The translations under genes were made by a program, and so were the position numbers. Of a stretch of 64,000 nucleotides of DNA, positions 58,971 through 64,000 are shown in pieces. Source of the stretch: Acridotheres tristis (lineage: Eukaryota > Chordata > Aves > Passeriformes > Sturnidae); contig CM072884.1 of the NCBI GenBank assembly GCA_037013685.1, positions 1,736,001 through 1,800,000 on the forward strand, given 5' to 3'. The first letter of the stretch is position 1. The number at the start of each line of letters is the position of its first letter. A model generated the notes under the pieces. The model did not search any database. It was not told where the DNA came from and worked only from the letters and a program-made list of their open reading frames with translations.

Positions 58971-61422
58971 GCCCAAGAAAATAACCCTTCTGTGTGGAAC
59001 TACTTGCCTGGGTGTTGCCTGTGTTACTGGCCAAATATTCACTTGAAGGGGGCTATTTCAGCTGAAATAAATAATTGTATACATTGGCAACAAATGAGCT
59101 TCAATTAAACCCTTAAAATGCAAAATACTCCAGCAAGTTATACTGAGATACAAATAATAATTTGTATCTCATTCTTGACATATTTAATGGCATGTTTCAA
59201 TGGCCATGGCAGAGTTCAGGGCAAAGGAAACATCTCTTCCTTCTTTCCCTCTCCAAGCCTACAAGATTATTTCTTAATCCTTCCTCCCTCCTCAAGTGCA
59301 ATTAGAGAAGCAGGAGCTTCATATCACAGTGCTTGAAATAAACTACCACTAATCTTTTAATTGAAAGTAAATGATGGAGAGATAGGAAATAAGCAAGGGA
59401 AGCTGGAAAACACAGCTTCCCTATGTCCCTATCACTCCACACCTCATCAGCAAACAGAGAATATTAACTGCAGTCCCTAATCTGTTCCATTAAGGCAGGA
59501 TGCTGAACCCCTGAAGAGAGCTTTAAAGCTTGACCCACACCACTGCCAAAAATGTTCTTCACTGAAAGGGTGGCAGGGGCTGAGAGATGTCTCAGAAAGG
59601 CCTGGAGTGCTCTGAAGGGAGAGGCAGAGCCCAGGCAGGCACAAAGTCTCCTTTCCCATCCCACAGCAGCTCCAGTCCCAGCCTGGTGGCCATTGTCTGC
59701 CTGAAACCCTCCCAGGAGGTCACTCTGGACCAGCACCAGTGGCAGGGAACTCTCGGGGACAGAGCCACACTTCAAAGAGAGTTTATCTTGGAAATGATCA
59801 GATTGCTTCCGAGGAGATTGATTTTCCTTCTTCTCAAGTGATTTTTTCATGTGTCTATACATTTATATATATACACACTCATTATTAAATTTATACCAGA
59901 CTGCATTTAAATCATCACTACTTCTATTAAAAAACAAAGTGTCATTTGAAGTAATTTTGTTTGGTATTCCCCAAATTTGATGGCGTCATTTGAAATGTTT
60001 AATTATACAGGGGGAGGCTCTAGGAGCTATTTTGTTGTTTTGTTTAACATGCACTTTTAAAACTCAAGCCATTTTTTTACTGTCCTGAACATAGCTGGCT
60101 GTATTTCTGATCTGTTAAATTACTTGTATGTTTGTTCCCATTTCTTTTTACATTCACTAATTCCCTAGGTTTAATTAAAATATTTTTTTGTTTAGTCTCA
60201 AACCAGCCAAAGGCAGTAGTTTTTTCTATGCCATTTGCTTTTGGGAAACAACACAAGAGGTTCAATTTTATGAAAGAAGACACCCAAATTGCAAATATTA
60301 AACATTTGAAATAACTGATCATAGGACATTCCCAAATTAATTCTTGTCTTTTATAAAATACTTGACTTTGACAGAAAATGCTAGTGGTGAAAAAGCCACC
60401 ACAACTCATGTGAGGGTAGTCCAATGATGGATTGTGACAAACCACTCACTGCCAACTCATTTTTTGCTACATTTTACCTCAATCTAGAATGTAGAATAAA
60501 AGTCTTCATTCCTGGAAGTCTAAAACAGCTTGAGTTGATTCCTTCTCTGGAAACAAGGGGTTCTTCCTGAAAAAAAATCAGATATAATTAACAGGATTCT
60601 CCATTGCAGCATGGCAGGAACTGGACCAGGTCCAGCAAACACCCTCCTGATAATCATCCTCAAGCTCCCAGGTGAGATTCCTCTTCAAATTTCCCAAAAA
60701 ATACAATTCTGAGATGTTTGACCCTTCCTTTATTTTACTTTCACTCCTCTCTGCAGTCATTGTAGTTAAAATGGTGAGGCAATGTACAAAAATAATAAAT
60801 TATAACATTGTTTTTGAGCAACTTTGAAATTAATCATGTCTTACATATATGAAGAAACATTTGCCCAAAGTATCTATTTTTACAAGAAATATTAAATTTC
60901 TGCTCTGAAAATTCAATATATGTGCTGGTTCTCTGCCATTGCACAAATCTAATTTGGGATGTGATCTGTTTACATCTAGTAAAATCAAGTTTGTAAAAGC
61001 AGGGTGGCTCCAGCTTATCTGTTCTCATTAATGCTGAAAGACATTAAGTTTATAGGCTTTGATCTGAACTATTTAAGAGCATGTTACACACAGAACACTC
61101 TCAGTACTAGATCCTTTAAAAACAGAAAAGGATTTCATGTTCCAACCACTATAAATGACAACAGAGCAAGTAAGAGTCTTCTGTTTCATTGCTGAAATAA
61201 AAACTGAAAATTTTCATTGCTGAAATAAAAAAAATTTCGAGCAACACTGTTTCAATGTAACTGAAATTCTTGTAATGAAAAGAAGTGATTTGGTTCACCA
61301 GGACACTTAAGAAGGTACAGGTTGAGGACTTCAGCCTCAGGGTAAAGCAAAAATGCTCTTTTCTATTTAATTGATAATATAGGGAAAATAATATTAATTC
61401 TCGATTTTAGCTGCCCAGAAAT

Positions 61423-61630
61423 TTAGTCTTTGACCTCCAGAGCTGCAGTTACATTAATGACAGTGGTGGGAACTTTGCAGTTCTCTTCCACCAGCACAGA
61501 GTAGGGGCAGGAGTTGTGACATGTCTGCAGCACAAAAGGGCCTCTGGTGGCACTCAGGGCAGGGAAAAATAGGAATTCAGCAGTGCTCAGCTGTAATTTC
61601 TCCTTATTTAGATGCATAGGTTGTGTACAC
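61423..61630 (-). CDS. Candidate terminal exon, cysteine-containing (speculative)
   Basis: On the minus strand, a T-rich tract ending TTTTTTGATTTGTAG (AG at 61,631-61,632) could act as a splice acceptor, followed by about 69 codons closing with TAA at 61,423. The frame favours codons such as CTG, GTG, GCC and AGC, unlike its AT-rich surroundings. Near the end there is a C-x3-C-P-x8-C cluster and a possible N-glycosylation site (N-V-T). I do not recognise the protein. A relation to the cysteine-rich frame at 62.6 kb on the same strand is possible but unproven. Confidence 0.2.
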
Positions 61631-62446
61631 CTACAAATCAAAAAATTAAGAGGTTTTTGAACACAGATTCAGTTTAGATAAACCCTTGCTCCACACCAGA
61701 ATTGTGTAGCAAGGTAAATCTCAAATACCTGTGACTTTTACCATCCACTCTGGATAGAGAAAGAACACCTAGAGGGAGAATTCAGTACTCAATTTTGTAA
61801 ATGCAAAAGAAAACTTCTGGTAGGAATCTTGTTTTGTTCTGTTTTATTTCTACTCTGAACATGAGTCCAATGTGTATTTTATTTGTATGGCTCAAGAGTT
61901 TGCTGCAGATTTTTTTTTATTCTAAGAAATGACCATCAAAATAGGGGTCTTTTTAAAGTAAGTATTTACATGGTTTAATTTTTCAAATTTGCCTTAAAAT
62001 CTGAGTAGAGTTTGAGCAAAGGCAACCATACCCTCCTGACCATGGCAGCATAATGGAGCAGCAAACCACAGTAATTTGACTACTTAATTTATTTTAATGG
62101 TCTGAGAACTCTACAGCCTAAAGAGGTAGGACCAAACTGACTGAAATTCTCCTTTTTTTTTTGACAGCAGATCATTTTTGCAGTGCTATACAGTTAATGT
62201 GCCTATTACATAACCCCAAATATTTGTGATACCTGCCCAGCTCCCACGGGCCACTTGTTTCCTGACAAGTGCCCAAAATCCTTCAAGTTTCTTCCAATGC
62301 TGTTACACCTTCAACATATTGAAAATTGGAATAAAATTCAACATGTAATAAATGTGACATGGTAATACAGGAGCTATTATGTGCATACACAGAATTACTC
62401 ATTCCTTTCAATTAAACTCTTTTTCAGCTGTCACTGACTTTTCAGC

Positions 62447-62669
62447 TCATGTCTCAGGTGAGATATTCACATCTTTTGAGTCCATTCTGCCAAAGAATCC
62501 AGAGCAGAATTTTTCCCCACTGGTGAAAGGACGAAGAGCCTTGAAAATAGATTTCTTTTTATAGTGTTGAACCCCCTGAATTCTCATCCATTTGTAAGGG
62601 CATTTTCCTACAGACGACCTTGCATGAGGGCAGCACCTTTCAAGACAGTGACCTCCAGTCACATATTGG
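62447..62669 (-). CDS. Candidate cysteine-rich exon with defensin-like spacing (speculative)
   Basis: Reading the minus strand, a pyrimidine-rich tract ending TTCTTGTGCATTAG (AG at 62,670-62,671) precedes an open frame to the stop at 62,447. Its first third has the pattern G-x-C-x4-C-P-x6-G-x-C, the spacing of the central three cysteines in avian beta-defensins, and a further cysteine inside the x4. The expected first cysteine and the terminal CC pair are missing, so if related it is a decayed or divergent copy. No signal-peptide exon was found nearby on the same strand. Chance similarity is a serious alternative. Confidence 0.2.
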
Positions 62670-62755
62670 CTAATGCACAAGAAATATGAATACAGTAAAA
62701 TATAACAGCTTTGTTCCTCATGATTATGTTGGGAATAGTGGTTTTGCTTGAACAA

Positions 62756-64000
62756 GAAAAAAAAAGATAAAACTATTTTTCTTTAATTCATTAGTTTCCT
62801 AGTAGCACGAATTAATTCAAATAGAACAGTGGCGTGATTCAGGAAAAACTTACTGATCTGAGCTGCTTTTGTTAATTATTCTGCACTCCTGGTGTGTGTG
62901 TCATTGTACTCTCAAATTTGCCTTGGCCACCTTAAATAGGGAACACCCGCAGAGCCTGAGGGCAGCTGCTGTACATTTAACTACAGAAAATCACTCCGCA
63001 GTCTGTCACTGACACCTAGTGGTCAAGCACGGAGGGTTTTTTTGAGAAGCAGGAGAAAAGAGAGCACCCAAACATCGCTTGGGGACATCTCAGAGGTGGG
63101 CATTTGTCTCACAGGAGAAACAGTTGTTTGCTTTACTGGATAAAAGCTCACATGAAATTTCAACTGGGGCTTGCAAAATCAGCGGGTCAAGCTCTGTGCT
63201 TAGCTCCAATATCTGGTGCACTCAATTGGAACCACATCCAAAGGAAGGATCTGGTCCTACAAGAGGATGTGGGGTTTTTCAGGCTTGTTCCTTCTTTTCT
63301 TGGCCCACAGCACCAGACATTAACAACCCCTCCACTGGAAAGGACACCAGGAACCCTGAAACAAAAACAAAACAAAAAGACAACTTAGAGCGTGATTGTC
63401 GTTCAGGATTTCGGAGTAAACTTTGTTTATGTGTTGCAGAACCGCATTTCCATTAAAATGAAAGCTTTCTCTGGCCTTTTCCTGCACAGTAATCCGAGAT
63501 AGCAGATCAGCTAAGGCTCTGTCTTGTGTGAGCATTGCAGCTGTCTTTGATATTAAACAGAGTTGGATGCTAACAGGCAAATCGTCTTACTCTGATTTCC
63601 AGCTCAACTCCAAGGCTCTGATAAACAAGCAGCTGAAAATTTCCCTCTGCACGTTGTTCCCCCAGCCATGGCCAGGCACAGGGGACATTTGCTTTTCCTC
63701 TCAGCAGAGGCACCTGGCAGGCAGGACAGGTAACAGGTAACCAGCCAAATGGGAGAAGAATGGACAGGGAATAAATCCTCCCTGAAATCCCTGCTGTCTG
63801 CATGAAAGTATCACCACACAAAATACAGAGATCCTCAGAGAACTACCTAATAATTTTTCTGCACAGTGATGACGGCATCAATGAGGTCATGGCTGCCACT
63901 CACAGCCCTGCCAGAGTGCAAAGAAAAAGTGTGGATGTCATTTCCATGCCAAAACACATCTGGTAGTGAAACACTGGCAAAAGGGAAAGCCTCCTGGTTG
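62756..64000. other. Unique sequence at window end, no gene recognised
   Basis: Slightly less AT-rich than the rest of the right flank, with frames up to 125 codons on both strands (for example 63,079-63,456). None has a recognised domain. The window ends inside unique sequence. Confidence 0.5.

Larger units (their letters stand above)
54344..61422. other. AT-rich unique sequence, no gene recognised
   Basis: No complete gene recognised. GC-richer patches at about 56,470-56,660 and 59,480-59,780 hold overlapping short frames; the latter has faint similarity to a CR1 3' end ('tgttcttcactgaaagggtgg') but too little to call. Confidence 0.5.

Noticed and set aside
59480..59780. CR1 3' end or coding exon
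   Set aside because: There is faint similarity to CR1 ('ttcttcactgaaagggtgg') and open frames on both strands, but the order of CR1 landmarks is not kept and no splice signals fit.
62412..62452. 30-nt plus-strand micro-exon between a TTTTTCAG acceptor and a CAG|GTGAGA donor
   Set aside because: Both sites fit consensus, but the piece is tiny, has no neighbouring exons on that strand and overlaps the minus-strand candidate; chance pairing is likely.

Overview
The window looks like nuclear DNA from a bird, most likely a passerine. It is mostly AT-rich and gene-poor. It carries several decayed chicken-repeat-1 (CR1) LINE 3' ends in both orientations and, near 54.2 kb, a tRNA-Ile-derived SINE with a CR1-like tail, the architecture known from songbird SINEs of the TguSINE1 type. 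I see no bacterial gene organisation, no rRNA, no functional tRNA, no CRISPR array and no complete protein-coding gene. Nearly all reading frames in the unique parts are short and lack exon signals; three possible exons on the minus strand (53.2, 61.5 and 62.6 kb) are listed at low confidence.

Layout. 1-16,397: AT-rich unique sequence with three minus-strand CR1 relics. 16,398-26,155: macrosatellite A, a GC-rich tandem array of near-identical units of 2,253-2,254 bp (long form) and 1,760 bp (short form). It has a base-composition-scrambled partial copy at its left edge and a diverged partial copy at its right edge. 26,156-28,009: a degenerate short motif (CCTCAGTGACNCTCA) and a tandem pair of ~632-bp solo-LTR-like elements on a 753-bp period. 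28,010-32,893: macrosatellite B, about five units with an 889-bp period, each joining an AT-rich half to a CpG-dense half built of 67-bp subrepeats. 32,894-64,000: AT-rich unique sequence with CR1 fragments, the SINE, simple repeats and the candidate exons.

Interpretation. The centre is a compound repeat locus of about 16.5 kb with repeats at three nested levels: short motifs, 67-bp or roughly 75-bp subrepeats, and kilobase units. Long/short unit variants, subrepeat copy-number changes and diverged terminal copies are what unequal crossing-over and gene conversion leave behind. Open frames in the arrays are explained by GC-rich composition and unit homogeneity; differences between copies alter the protein or the frame, so I do not call them genes. 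The scrambled first A copy (16,406-16,769) may be an assembly or consensus error and should be checked before anyone interprets the left boundary. I cannot place the locus on a chromosome or name a host gene.
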